Shown here piece after piece: positions 43,691-53,485 of a stretch of 64,000 nucleotides of DNA. The position numbers were made by a program, and so were the translations under genes. The DNA comes from Verrucomicrobiota bacterium (GTDB taxonomy: Bacteria; Verrucomicrobiota; Verrucomicrobiia; Opitutales; Opitutaceae): positions 1 through 64,000 of the forward strand of contig JAEWNN010000013.1 in the NCBI GenBank assembly GCA_023457035.1, written 5' to 3'. Each line of letters starts with the position of its first letter. Position 1 is the first letter of the stretch. Under the pieces are notes generated by a model, which was not told the DNA's origin, made no database searches, and saw only the letters and a program-made list of their open reading frames with translations.

Positions 43691-44095
43691 ATGAAAAAGA
43701 CGAAGACTCCCGCCGGCGCCGCTTCCCGCGCCACTGCCACGAAGAAGCCTGCCGCCAAGCCCGTGGTGGCCGCCGCTCCGGTGCCCGCTCCCGCGCCGAA
43801 GCCGGTGGTCGCGGTCAAGCCGGCCAAGAAGTCCGGCCCGCAGCCCACCGTGATCCAGGCCAACCTCGATGTCGGCTTTGGCAACACGCTCTACATCCGC
43901 GGCGAAGGCCCGGGGCTGAACTGGGATCGTGGCCAGACGCTCGACTGCCAGAAGGACGATCTCTGGTCCTTCACCATCGAGGCGGCCGCCAAGCCGATCA
44001 TCTTCAAATTCCTGATCAACGACGAGACGTGGTGCACGGGTGACGACTATGTCGTCGAGCCGGGCAACAAGATCACCCTCGTCCCGACGTTCTGA
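43691..44095 (+). CDS. Small protein with glycogen-binding-like (CBM48/CBM20-type) domain
   Basis: 134 residues. The first 50 are Lys/Ala/Pro-rich (MKKTKTPAGAASRATATKK, then VVAAAPVPAPAPKPVV) like a flexible nucleic-acid- or partner-binding tail. The rest is a beta-sandwich: FGNTLYIRGEGPGLNWDRGQ, DDLWSFTIEAAAKPIIFKFL and a conserved Trp (TWCTGDDYVVEPG), as in starch/glycogen-binding domains. There is no signal peptide, so it is cytoplasmic; it may sense or localise to glycogen (inference). No glycogen genes are adjacent. Confidence 0.78.
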   Translation: MKKTKTPAGAASRATATKKPAAKPVVAAAPVPAPAPKPVVAVKPAKKSGPQPTVIQANLDVGFGNTLYIRGEGPGLNWDRGQTLDCQKDDLWSFTIEAAAKPIIFKFLINDETWCTGDDYVVEPGNKITLVPTF

Positions 44096-44189
44096 TTGCG
44101 GGCCCGGGATCGGCGGCCGTCTGGTGGCGCCGATCCATGCCCGTGGGCCGGCGTCGATCGGCCCTGTTTGCGCCCTCCTGCTGGCTGCG

Positions 44190-44882
44190 TCAGCGCGAGC
44201 CGCAACGGGGGGCTTCGTCGGGATTCAGCTCCAGCAGGCGGTTCCGCAGCGTGCCGAGCGGCTCCTCGTTGTGTTCGAGGAGGTCGGCTCCCCATTCCTC
44301 GGCGTGTAACTCGACGCGCGAGAACGGACGGGGCAGGTAGAACCGGTCCCAGCTCGGCAGCCGCCATGCCGCCGCGAAGCGCATGCCGACCAGGATTGTG
44401 GTCGCTCCGGTTTTGCGGGCGAGGATCACTCCGCCGCCCTTCAAGTCGTAGCAAGGGCCCCGCGGCCCGTCGGGCGTGATGCCGATGTCTTCACCGTGGC
44501 GGAGCTTCTCGGCCAGGGCGTGCATTGCCTCGCGGCCGAACCGACTGCTGGAGCCGCGCACGGTGCGCAAGCCGACGACCTCGAAGAAGGCGGCCAGCCA
44601 GGCGCCGTCCTTGCTGGCGCTGACGAGTGCGTAGAGGCGTTTGCCCTTGCGGAAGCGGCGGTAGAGTTCGGCGGCGATGAAGAGGCGATTGTGCCAGAGC
44701 GTGAAGATCGCGGCCTGATCGAGTCGCCCCATCACCCGGCGTGTCGCCTCGTCGGCCTCGATGCGCACGGTGCGGCACCAGAGGCGGACGAGCAGCCCCA
44801 GCGGCCAGAGCAGGAGTCGCCGCCAGCCGACGATGGCATGGATGCGGCGCGGACTGGGCTGCGGAGTTTCGGTCACCGCCAA
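44190..44882 (-). CDS. Lysophospholipid acyltransferase-like protein (DUF374)
   Basis: 230 residues with one N-terminal hydrophobic segment (RRLLLWPLGLLVRLWCRTV). The acyltransferase core shows FTLWHNRLFI (HX4D-like block replaced by WHN in this family), RGSSSRFGREAMHALAEKL and GITPDGPRGPCYDLKGG. These are the signatures of DUF374, a relative of LpxL-type acyltransferases thought to act on lipid A or phospholipids at the inner membrane. The annotated start is a TTG; a GTG at 44876 is equally possible. Confidence 0.85.
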   Translation of the reverse strand: MAVTETPQPSPRRIHAIVGWRRLLLWPLGLLVRLWCRTVRIEADEATRRVMGRLDQAAIFTLWHNRLFIAAELYRRFRKGKRLYALVSASKDGAWLAAFFEVVGLRTVRGSSSRFGREAMHALAEKLRHGEDIGITPDGPRGPCYDLKGGGVILARKTGATTILVGMRFAAAWRLPSWDRFYLPRPFSRVELHAEEWGADLLEHNEEPLGTLRNRLLELNPDEAPRCGSR

Positions 44883-45118
44883 GGTTTAGGCGAGCCGGTG
44901 GACGTGCGGCAACACCGGAGGGGCCGGAGTCGCCGCGCGTCCGCTGTCGTCTGCCTCGGCTCGGGCCCGGGCGTTCCGCTGGCGCCGGGGCTTGCGGCCC
45001 CGCGCTGGGGCCGCAGGGTGACGCACATGAGCAATGGTTGCCAACCGGCCGAGTCTTGGGTCCCCGACCGAAGGGGAGCGGCGGGGGGGGCGCACGCTTC
45101 GCGCGGGAGGAGGACCCC

Positions 45119-45403
45119 GTGAGCGCGTTCGTCCCTCCCGGCGACTGCCCGGCCTGCGGCGAGCCCGTGCCGGCGGGAGCCAGGGCGTGCCCGCATTGTG
45201 GATCCGACGAACGCACCGGCTGGAGCGAGGAAACCTACCTCGATGGCGTCGACTTGCCCGCGGAACCGGACGACGGGGAGTGCCGGCGCATCGAGGAGCG
45301 CGAGATCGGCGACGGTCTGCCGCGGGGCGGCCGGGCGTGGCTGGCGGTCGGGCTGGCGGTGCTGCTCGCGCTGGTGCTCAGCGGCGCGTGGTGGCTGCTG
45401 TGA
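45119..45403 (+). CDS. Small zinc-ribbon protein with C-terminal membrane anchor
   Basis: 94 residues from a GTG start preceded by a strong GGAGGA ribosome binding site. The N-terminus is a zinc ribbon of two CxxC knuckles (CPACGEPVPAGARACPHCG). The C-terminus is a single transmembrane helix (AWLAVGLAVLLALVLSGAWW). Such tail-anchored zinc ribbons are common small membrane proteins of unknown function. Its stop is two bases from that of the convergent HAD phosphatase gene. Confidence 0.75.
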   Translation: MSAFVPPGDCPACGEPVPAGARACPHCGSDERTGWSEETYLDGVDLPAEPDDGECRRIEEREIGDGLPRGGRAWLAVGLAVLLALVLSGAWWLL

Positions 45404-45405
45404 GC

Positions 45406-46062
45406 TCACGCGAGCGTGAGCCCGAACACGGCGGCCCCGAGGATGGGTAAATCGGGATACACAGCGGTGGCGCCCGCGGCGCGCAGGTCCTGCTCGGAGT
45501 GTGTACCGGTGGCGACGCAGAAGCAGGGGATGCCAGCATTGTGCGCGGTCGCCAGGTCGAAGGGCGAGTCGCCGATCAGGCAGGCCGTGGCCGGTTCGGC
45601 GCCGAGCCGGTGCAGCGCCTCGGCGGTGAACTCGGCGGCGGGTTTGCGCCACGGGCAGTCGCGCGCGCCGAGGACGAGGTCGAGCTGCGGGGCGAGCCCG
45701 AGGTGCGCGAGGAGGGCGCGGGCGTGCTCGCCGATCTTGTTGGTGAGCACGGCGGTCTTCATCCCGCGTGCCCGGAGAGCGGCGACGAGCTCGCGGCCGC
45801 CGGGGTAGACGGTCGGATCCTCGAGCTGGATCTTCTCGGTGTAGGCCACGTGCACGCGGCAGGCCTCGGTCACGAGTTCCGCCGGCACGAAGCGCCCCAT
45901 GGCGTTTTCCAACCCGCCGCCCACGGCACGCCGCACCTGCTCGACGCTCGGCGCGGGATAGCCGAACTGCGGCAGCGTGTGGCAATACGCGCGGTGGATC
46001 GTCGTGAAGGCGTCGACCAGCGTGCCGTCGAGATCGAAGAGGACGGTGCGGAACGGGAGCAT
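45406..46062 (-). CDS. HAD-family phosphatase, phosphoglycolate-phosphatase-like
   Basis: 218 residues. Haloacid-dehalogenase motifs are visible: VLFDLDGTLVDAF (nucleophile Asp9 and acid/base Asp11), AVLTNKIGEHARALL (motif II), and CLIGDSPFDLATAHNAG (motif IV Asp pair). The cap is helical (subfamily IA). The pattern is nearest to phosphoglycolate phosphatase (Gph), but the substrate is not fixed by sequence. It is divergent from the MCE operon by 108 bp. Confidence 0.87.
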   Translation of the reverse strand: MLPFRTVLFDLDGTLVDAFTTIHRAYCHTLPQFGYPAPSVEQVRRAVGGGLENAMGRFVPAELVTEACRVHVAYTEKIQLEDPTVYPGGRELVAALRARGMKTAVLTNKIGEHARALLAHLGLAPQLDLVLGARDCPWRKPAAEFTAEALHRLGAEPATACLIGDSPFDLATAHNAGIPCFCVATGTHSEQDLRAAGATAVYPDLPILGAAVFGLTLA

Positions 46063-46170
46063 CGGCAGGTGAACTCGCGCGAATCGTCGCGCGGCGCAAC
46101 GGCGAAGGTCCGTGGCTCCGGTTTTTCATCGCAACGACACCGCCGCGTGGCAGCGTGGGGCCCGAGCGCC

Positions 46171-47283
46171 ATGCAAACCCCGCCCGCCAACGCCGCCACC
46201 TTGCGGATCGAGGAGACCGCGGATCAGTGCCGCCTGACGGTCGGCGGGCGCTGGGACCACGCCGCCGAGCGGCCGCAGTGGAAGCCGGCGAAAGGTGCGA
46301 CCCTCCGGCGCGTCGAGATTGTGGTGACGGAGCTGGAGCGCTGGGACGGCTCGCTGGTGCTCTTCCTCGGCGAGGTGCGCCGGCTCTGCGAGCGGCGCCA
46401 CTGGGCACTCGCGGTGCGGGGGCTGCCGGCGGGGATCCCGCCGGCGCTCGTCCGACCGCAGCGCGGGCCGGCGGGCACGGGCGGCGGCTGGACGTGGTTT
46501 GCGGAGGTCGGCGTGGCGGCGCGGAAGTTCGTCGACGATGCGCTCGACTACGCGCGCTTCGTGGGCAACTGCACGATCGGCTTCGCGCACCTGCTGCGGA
46601 AACCCGGAAGTTTTCGTTGGGGCGACTGCCTGATCCAGATGCAGCAGTGCGGCGCGCAGGGCCTGCCCATCGTCGGGCTGATCAGTTTCCTCGTCGGCGT
46701 GATCATGGCGTACCAGTCGGCCGTGCTGCTGCGGCAGTTCGGGGCCGACATCTACGTGGCCGACCTGATCGGGCTCGGCGTGGTGCGCGAGATGGGGCCG
46801 ATGATGGCGGCGGTGGTGCTGGCCGGGCGGACCGGCGCGGCGTTCGCCGCCGAGATCGGCAACATGAAGGCCAACGAGGAGATCGACGCTTTGGAGACGC
46901 TGGGCCTGAACCCCGTGCAGTTCCTCGTGCTGCCGCGGTTGGTGGCGCTGCAGCTGATGATGCCGCTGCTCACGCTCTACGCGAACGCCCTCGGCGTGCT
47001 CGGCGGCATGCTCATCGCGTGGGGCCTGCTCGACCTGCCGCCGATCACCTACTGGATCGAGACCAAGAGCATCCTCGATCTCTCCGACCTCGCCAGCGGC
47101 CTGATCAAGAGCATGGCGTTCGGCGGGCTGATCGGCTTCGCGGGCTGCCTGCGCGGCATGCAGGCCGACCGCAGCGCTGCCGGCGTGGGCAAGGCGGCGA
47201 CCTCGGCGGTCGTCACCGCCATCCTCTGCATCATCCTCGCCGACGCCGTGTTCGCGGTGATCTTCAACATTCTCGGCTTCTGA
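46171..47283 (+). CDS. mlaE: MlaE-family ABC permease with N-terminal STAS-like domain
   Basis: 370 residues. The first 100 form a STAS-like/MlaB-type domain (ADQCRLTVGGRWDHAA ... VVTELERWDGSLVLFLGE). The permease follows: QCGAQGLPIVGLISFLVGVI, LIGLGVVREMGPMMAAVVLAGR and GNMKANEEIDALETLGLNP, the conserved cytoplasmic coupling segment. It forms the inner-membrane part of an MCE lipid transporter that moves phospholipids between the membranes. Next gene: the ATPase, 19 bases on. Confidence 0.92.
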   Translation: MQTPPANAATLRIEETADQCRLTVGGRWDHAAERPQWKPAKGATLRRVEIVVTELERWDGSLVLFLGEVRRLCERRHWALAVRGLPAGIPPALVRPQRGPAGTGGGWTWFAEVGVAARKFVDDALDYARFVGNCTIGFAHLLRKPGSFRWGDCLIQMQQCGAQGLPIVGLISFLVGVIMAYQSAVLLRQFGADIYVADLIGLGVVREMGPMMAAVVLAGRTGAAFAAEIGNMKANEEIDALETLGLNPVQFLVLPRLVALQLMMPLLTLYANALGVLGGMLIAWGLLDLPPITYWIETKSILDLSDLASGLIKSMAFGGLIGFAGCLRGMQADRSAAGVGKAATSAVVTAILCIILADAVFAVIFNILGF

Positions 47284-47302
47284 TCCGCGCCCCGTTTCCC
47301 CG

Positions 47303-48082
47303 ATGAGCAACGCCGCCGACAACGCGATCGAAGTGCAGGGGCTGGAGTGTCGCCAGGGCGAGCGGACGATCCTGCACGACGTGAACTTCACCGTGGCGCG
47401 GGGCGAGCTGTTCTTCGTCATCGGCGGGAGCGGTTGCGGCAAGAGCACGCTGCTCAAACACCTCATCGGCCTGCTGCCGGTGGCCGCGGGGCGCATCGCC
47501 TACTTCGGGCGCGACTTCACCGCGGCCGGACCGGCCGAGCGGCGCGAGATGCAGAAGGGCTTCGGCGTGTCGTACCAATACGGTGCGCTTTGGAGTTCGA
47601 TGACGCTGGCGGAGAACGTGGCCCTGCCGTTGCAGGAGTACACGGCGCTCACGGCTGCCGAGCGGCGCGAGATCGTGCGCTGGAAGCTCGCGCAGGTCGG
47701 CCTCTCCGGCTGCGAGGACCAGTTCCCCGCGGAGGTGAGCGGCGGCATGCGCAAGCGCGCCGCGATCGCCCGCGCCCTCGCGCTCGATCCGCAGATCATC
47801 TTCTTCGACGAGCCGGCCGCCGGCCTCGACCCGATCACCTCGCGCGCCCTCGACCGCCTCATCCTCGAGATCCGCGACAACCTCCACACCACGATGGTCA
47901 TCGTCTCGCACGAGTTGCCGAGCATCCTCGGCATCGCCGATCGCGCGATCCTCCTGCACCGCGAGGTGCAGGGCATCCTCGCCGAGGGGGCGCCTCGGCG
48001 TCTGCTGGCCGAGGCGACCGATCCGCGCGTGCGCGAGTTCCTCGCACCCGAGGATGTGGTCTCCGCTTCGAATCACCCGTGA
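47303..48082 (+). CDS. mlaF: MlaF-type ABC transporter ATP-binding protein
   Basis: 259 residues. Walker A is GGSGCGKST, the Q loop lies in GVSYQYGALWSSMTLAENV, the signature is VSGGMRKRAAIARAL, and Walker B is IIFFDEPAAGLDPI, then the H-loop VSHE. The YQYGALWSSMTLAENV segment is characteristic of MlaF/Ttg2A. It energises the MCE lipid transporter. Its stop overlaps the GTG of the MCE gene (GTGA). Confidence 0.94.
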   Translation: MSNAADNAIEVQGLECRQGERTILHDVNFTVARGELFFVIGGSGCGKSTLLKHLIGLLPVAAGRIAYFGRDFTAAGPAERREMQKGFGVSYQYGALWSSMTLAENVALPLQEYTALTAAERREIVRWKLAQVGLSGCEDQFPAEVSGGMRKRAAIARALALDPQIIFFDEPAAGLDPITSRALDRLILEIRDNLHTTMVIVSHELPSILGIADRAILLHREVQGILAEGAPRRLLAEATDPRVREFLAPEDVVSASNHP

Positions 48083-49104
48083 AAACCAAACTCAGTCCCA
48101 CGCTCATCGGCATCTTCGTGATCGGCGGTTTCCTGTTGCTGCTGATCGGCGTGCTCGCGTTCGGCGGCGCCTCGCTCTTCACCAAACCGCAGCGTTTCGC
48201 CGTGTTCTTCGACGAGTCCGTGCACGGGCTCGATCCCGGGGCGCCGGTGAAGCTGCGCGGCGTGCGGGTGGGCCGCGTGGCCGACATCACCGTGCGGTTC
48301 GATGCCGCCAGGCGCGACTCCGTCGTCGAGGTCGTTTGCGAGGTGACGAAGAACGTGCTCGTTGGCCCCGAGGGAAAACGCATCGATTTCTCGGAGTCGG
48401 GCCGGATCGGCGAACTCGTGAAGGACGGCATGCGCGCCGAGTTGGCCGTCCAGGGGCTGGCGACCGGCCTGCTCTACGTGGAGCTCAACTTCGACGAGGA
48501 GCAGAAGTACCCGCTGCCGGCCGAGCTCCCGAACTCCGACATCCCGGTTGTTCCCGCGGTGCCGTCGATGATCGCGGAGTTCACCGCCAGCATCACCGAG
48601 ATCCTCGGCAAGCTCGGGCAAGTCGACTACGCGGGCATTTCCACGGAGTTGAAGGCACTGATGGCGACCACACGCACCAAGATCGATGCGCTCCAGCTTC
48701 AGCCCGCCATCGACGAGGTGCAGTCCGCCGCGGCCGCCGTGCGGGTGCTCGCGAGCGACCCGAAACTCGGCGAGGCCTTTGTCGGTGTGAACCGTGTGCT
48801 GGCGGACCTCCGGGCCATGATCGGCCATGTCGACGAGCAGGTCGGCCCGACGGGCGAGGGCTTGCAGCGCACGCTCGCCGAGGCGCGCAGTGCGATGGAA
48901 CAGCTCAACGCTGCCGCCCTTTCGGTGCGAAGCTTCACCGGCCCGCAGACCGGCATCGGCGAGGAGGTGGTGCAGACGATGCGGCGCGTGGCCGAGGCCG
49001 CGGAGTCGCTGCAGCGGCTGGTCGATTTTCTCGAGCGCAACCCGAACTCCCTCATCACCGGCCGGCCGCCGGTCGGACCCGCCGGTTCCGGCCGGCGTCG
49101 TTGA
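48079..49104 (+). CDS. mlaD: MCE-domain protein, MlaD-like
   Basis: 341 residues from a GTG overlapping the mlaF stop. One N-terminal membrane helix (LIGIFVIGGFLLLLIGVLAF), then an MCE domain (FAVFFDESVHGLDPGAPVKLRGVRVGRV is split by the usual GAPV turn; later GLATGLLYVELNF). A long helical tail (residues 180-320), as in MCE proteins that form a hexameric periplasmic tube. It carries lipids between the inner and outer membranes. The tail is longer than that of E. coli MlaD. Confidence 0.92.
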   Translation: MKTKLSPTLIGIFVIGGFLLLLIGVLAFGGASLFTKPQRFAVFFDESVHGLDPGAPVKLRGVRVGRVADITVRFDAARRDSVVEVVCEVTKNVLVGPEGKRIDFSESGRIGELVKDGMRAELAVQGLATGLLYVELNFDEEQKYPLPAELPNSDIPVVPAVPSMIAEFTASITEILGKLGQVDYAGISTELKALMATTRTKIDALQLQPAIDEVQSAAAAVRVLASDPKLGEAFVGVNRVLADLRAMIGHVDEQVGPTGEGLQRTLAEARSAMEQLNAAALSVRSFTGPQTGIGEEVVQTMRRVAEAAESLQRLVDFLERNPNSLITGRPPVGPAGSGRRR

Positions 49105-49118
49105 ATTTCCGTAACGCC

Positions 49119-49757
49119 ATGAAAACGCTCTCTGTTGCGACCTTTCCCCGGCTTGTCGCCGCCCTCGTTCTTGCCGTGTTGGCCGGCTGCAACCTGCCCA
49201 CCGCCCAACCCGATCCGACCCGTTTCTACCTGCTGTCCGCTCCGGGCGCTGCGCCGGCCTCTGCCCCGGCGACCGACGGCGCCCGTGCGGCGACGCTCGG
49301 GCTCTGCCGCATCGAGCTGCCTGCCTATCTGCGTTCGCCCGCCGTGGTGCTCCGGCCCGGTGGCACGGAGGTGGTGCGGGTGCGCGATGCGCGTTGGGCG
49401 GAATCGCTCGAGCAGGGGATCGCACGCCTTCTGCGCGAGACGTTGCTGGCGCAGGCGGGAGTGCGTGCGGTTGTCGCCTATCCGGCGCCGCAGGCGGTGC
49501 TGCCGCAGTACGAGATCACCGTGCGCGTGCTGGCCTGCGAGGGCGTTGTCGGCCCCGAAGGTCGGCGGGCACGCTTCGCCGCCGCGTGGGAGATCCGTGC
49601 GACGGAAGCTGGTGCTGGCGCGGCACCGGTGGCCGCGGGCACGTTCGAGAGTGCGCCCGCCGATTGGACGGAGGGCGACTATGCTGCGCTCACCGCGAGG
49701 CTGGGCGACGCGGTTGCCTCGCTTGGGCGCGAACTGGCGGCGGCTTTGCCGAAGTAG
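49119..49757 (+). CDS. PqiC-like lipoprotein of the MCE transporter
   Basis: 212 residues with a lipobox (VLAVLAGCNLP). The body matches the ABC-type transport auxiliary lipoprotein/PqiC fold: FYLLSAPG at the N-terminus, LGLCRIELPAYLRSPAVVLRPGG, and RWAESLEQGIARLLRETLL. It is the outer-membrane partner of the transporter encoded upstream. MCE operons usually encode MlaC or a PqiC-like lipoprotein; here it is the latter. It is 14 bases after the MCE gene, the last gene of the operon. Confidence 0.85.
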   Translation: MKTLSVATFPRLVAALVLAVLAGCNLPTAQPDPTRFYLLSAPGAAPASAPATDGARAATLGLCRIELPAYLRSPAVVLRPGGTEVVRVRDARWAESLEQGIARLLRETLLAQAGVRAVVAYPAPQAVLPQYEITVRVLACEGVVGPEGRRARFAAAWEIRATEAGAGAAPVAAGTFESAPADWTEGDYAALTARLGDAVASLGRELAAALPK

Positions 49758-49975
49758 GGGGCTGGGGCTTGTTTTGCCCCCGGATTTCCCGCGCATGAGG
49801 CGCGAACGGGCGGGCGGGCGGAATTTTCGGCCGCCCAATCATCCCACTTGCCAAACCCGCGTTCCTCCGGTGTCCTGACCGGCTCCGGTGCGTGTGCGCC
49901 ACGGCGAAGATCGCCGATAGCGGACGCCTGCCGCTCAATTCCATCCAGTAAACTAACCTCCACGGAGTTAAAAAA

Positions 49976-51022
49976 ATGGCAGTCAAAGTTGCTATCAATG
50001 GTTTCGGCCGCATCGGCCGCCTCGTGTTCCGCGCCCTCGTTGAGCAGGGCCTGCTCGGTACGACCTTCGACGTCGTCGCCGTTGGCGATATCGTCCCGGC
50101 CGACAACCTGGCCTACCTGCTGAAGTACGACTCCACCCAGGGTCGCTTCGACGGCACCGTTTCCTCGAAGAAGTCCGCCGCCGACAAGGCCGACGACGAC
50201 GTCCTCGTCGTCAACGGCAAGGACATCCTCGTCGTCAGCGCCAAGACCCCCGCCGAGCTCCCGTGGGCGAAGTTGGGCGTGCAGGTCGTCATCGAGTCGA
50301 CCGGTCTCTTCACCGACGCCGAGAAGGCCAAGGGCCACCTCGCCGCCGGCGCCAAGAAGGTCATCATCTCCGCTCCGGCCAAGGGTGAGGACATCACCGT
50401 GGTCCTCGGCGTGAACGACGACAAGATCGACTACGCCAACCACAACATCATCTCCAACGCCTCCTGCACGACGAACTGCTTGGCCCCGCTGGTCCACGTT
50501 CTCCTCAAGGAAGGCTTCGGTCTCACCGAAGGTCTGATGACCACGATCCACTCCTACACCGCGACGCAGAAGACCGTCGACGGCCCGTCCCGCAAGGACT
50601 GGAAGGGTGGCCGTACCGCTGCCCAGAACATCATCCCCTCCACGACCGGCGCCGCCAAGGCCGTCGCGCTCGTCCTCCCCGAGGTCAAGGGCAAGCTCAC
50701 CGGCATGGCCTTCCGCGTGCCGACCCCGACCGTCTCAGTCGTCGACCTGACCTTCAAGACCGCCAAGGACACCTCGCTCGCCGAGATCAAGGCCGCCCTC
50801 AAGAAGGCGTCCGAGACCTACATGAAGGACATCCTCGGCTACACCGAGGACGAGGTCGTCTCCAGCGACTTCATCCACTGCAAGCTCTCGTCGATCTTCG
50901 ACGCCGGCTCCTCCATCGAGCTCAACAAGAACTTCTTCAAGCTCGTCAGCTGGTACGACAACGAGTGGGGCTATTCCAACCGCGTCGTCGAACTGACCAA
51001 GAAGATCGCCGCGAAGCTCTGA
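49976..51022 (+). CDS. gap: Glyceraldehyde-3-phosphate dehydrogenase, type I
   Basis: Glycolytic oxidoreductase, 348 residues. N-terminal NAD-binding motif VAINGFGRIGRLVFRA, catalytic Cys164 in NASCTTNCLAPL, and WYDNEWGYSNRVVEL at the C-terminus. Starts at ATG 49976 with an upstream GGAG. The coding sequence has strong codon bias (mostly C- and G-ending codons, TCC/ATC/GTC), as expected for a highly expressed gene. It is the first of gap-pgk-tpiA. The 218-bp region before it should contain the promoter; I could not pick a clear -35/-10 pair. Confidence 0.97.
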   Translation: MAVKVAINGFGRIGRLVFRALVEQGLLGTTFDVVAVGDIVPADNLAYLLKYDSTQGRFDGTVSSKKSAADKADDDVLVVNGKDILVVSAKTPAELPWAKLGVQVVIESTGLFTDAEKAKGHLAAGAKKVIISAPAKGEDITVVLGVNDDKIDYANHNIISNASCTTNCLAPLVHVLLKEGFGLTEGLMTTIHSYTATQKTVDGPSRKDWKGGRTAAQNIIPSTTGAAKAVALVLPEVKGKLTGMAFRVPTPTVSVVDLTFKTAKDTSLAEIKAALKKASETYMKDILGYTEDEVVSSDFIHCKLSSIFDAGSSIELNKNFFKLVSWYDNEWGYSNRVVELTKKIAAKL

Positions 51023-51040
51023 GCTTCGCAGCACTTCACT

Positions 51041-51103
51041 GAAGGCTGATCACTCTGAAGGGCTGAAGGCTGACTCGATTCAGCGTTCAGCCCTTCTTTT
51101 TTT
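51041..51103 (+). terminator. Repeat-rich intrinsic terminator between gap and pgk
   Basis: 11-bp stem GAAGGGCTGAA/TTCAGCCCTTC (51057-51067 and 51086-51096) followed by seven T residues. The left arm is part of a run of degenerate repeats (TGAAGGCTGA occurs twice, from about 51040 and 51064). It may let a fraction of transcripts end after gap. Confidence 0.85.
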
Positions 51104-51152
51104 GCCCTCGCGTCCGCTTCCCCTTTCCCTCGCCGCTTCCCTCCATTCTGCC

Positions 51153-52409
<1,257 letters not shown>

Positions 52410-52535
52410 GGCTTCCGCGGCAGTAGCGAGTAGCGGGGAGTGAACAGCGAGTAGTCGATATTCGCTGTTCACCCTGCTTCTCCTGCTGACAACCTCCTCG
52501 CTACTCGATTCTCACTACTCACTACTTTTCCTACA
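52410..52535. repeat. Intergenic structured repeat between pgk and tpiA
   Basis: Built from degenerate GAGTAGC/GTAGCGA-type units on the left (52424-52455) and the complementary CTCGCTACTC units on the right (52498-52525). A perfect 11-bp inner stem, GTGAACAGCGA/TCGCTGTTCAC, lies in the middle. The whole region can fold into one long imperfect hairpin. It separates two genes of one operon. Confidence 0.7.
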
Positions 52536-53303
52536 ATGGCTCGCAAAATCCTCATCGCTGGTAACTGGAAGATGAACAAGACGGCCGCCGAAGGCGCTGA
52601 ACTCGCCAAGGCCATCGTCTCCGCCGCCGGCAGATCCACCGCCGTCGAGATCGTCGTCTGCCCGACGTTCACCGCTCTCGAGTCCGTCTCGAAGGTGCTC
52701 GAAGGTTCCGACATCAAGCTCGGCGCGCAGAACATGCACGCCGCCGCCTCCGGCGCCTACACCGGCGAGATCTCGGCCGGAATGCTCCGCTCGCTCTTCT
52801 GCTCGTACGTGATCCTCGGTCACAGCGAGCGCCGCACCTACTTCGGCGAGACCGATGCGATTGTGAACCAGAAGGTCGTCGCCGCCCTCAAGGCCCAGCT
52901 CAAGCCCATCCTCTGCGTCGGCGAGACGCTCCAGGAGCGCGAGGCCGGCAAGGCCTTCGACGTCGTCCGCACCCAGACCGTCGGCGGCCTCGCCGGCGTC
53001 ACCAAGGAGCAGATCGCCGACGTGGTGATCGCCTACGAGCCCGTCTGGGCCATCGGCACCGGCAAGGTCGCCACGACCGCGCAGGCGCAGGAAGTGCACG
53101 CCTTCATCCGCAAGCTCCTCACTGAGCTCTACGGCGAGGCGGCCCAGCGCGTTCGCATCCTTTACGGCGGCTCGATGAAGCCCGACAACGCCCCCGAGCT
53201 CCTCAAGCAGGAGGACATCGACGGCGGCCTCATCGGCGGCGCGGCCCTCCAGGCCCCGTCCTTCCTCGAGCTCGTCAAGGCTGGCAGCACTGCCAAGGCC
53301 TGA
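52536..53303 (+). CDS. tpiA: Triosephosphate isomerase
   Basis: Glycolytic isomerase of 255 residues. Active-site residues are all present: N10 and K12 in GNWKMNK, H96 in ILGHSERR, and E168 in AYEPVWAIGTGK, followed by the phosphate-binding YGGSMKPDNA. ATG 52536 gives the standard N-terminus. It is the last gene of the gap-pgk-tpiA cluster and is followed by a terminator. Confidence 0.97.
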   Translation: MARKILIAGNWKMNKTAAEGAELAKAIVSAAGRSTAVEIVVCPTFTALESVSKVLEGSDIKLGAQNMHAAASGAYTGEISAGMLRSLFCSYVILGHSERRTYFGETDAIVNQKVVAALKAQLKPILCVGETLQEREAGKAFDVVRTQTVGGLAGVTKEQIADVVIAYEPVWAIGTGKVATTAQAQEVHAFIRKLLTELYGEAAQRVRILYGGSMKPDNAPELLKQEDIDGGLIGGAALQAPSFLELVKAGSTAKA

Positions 53304-53326
53304 GCGATCCGAGATCCGCACCCTTC

Positions 53327-53366
53327 AAGCCGCGGCGCCGAGCGATCGGCCCGCGGCTTCTTTGCG
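53327..53366 (+). terminator. Intrinsic terminator after tpiA
   Basis: Stem AAGCCGCGG/CCGCGGCTT continued by an inner GCCGA/TCGGC stem, followed by CTTTGCG. The T tract is short, so efficiency is uncertain. Confidence 0.75.
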
Positions 53367-53485
53367 TTGTCGGCTGAGCCACCCCGCCGGCCCCCCCGAT
53401 CCACCGGTTGAACGCCGGTTGTGTCGGGATGATGGCTACGGAACCACCGCCACGCGCCCTCCGATGCGCGGCAGTATCGGGCGCT

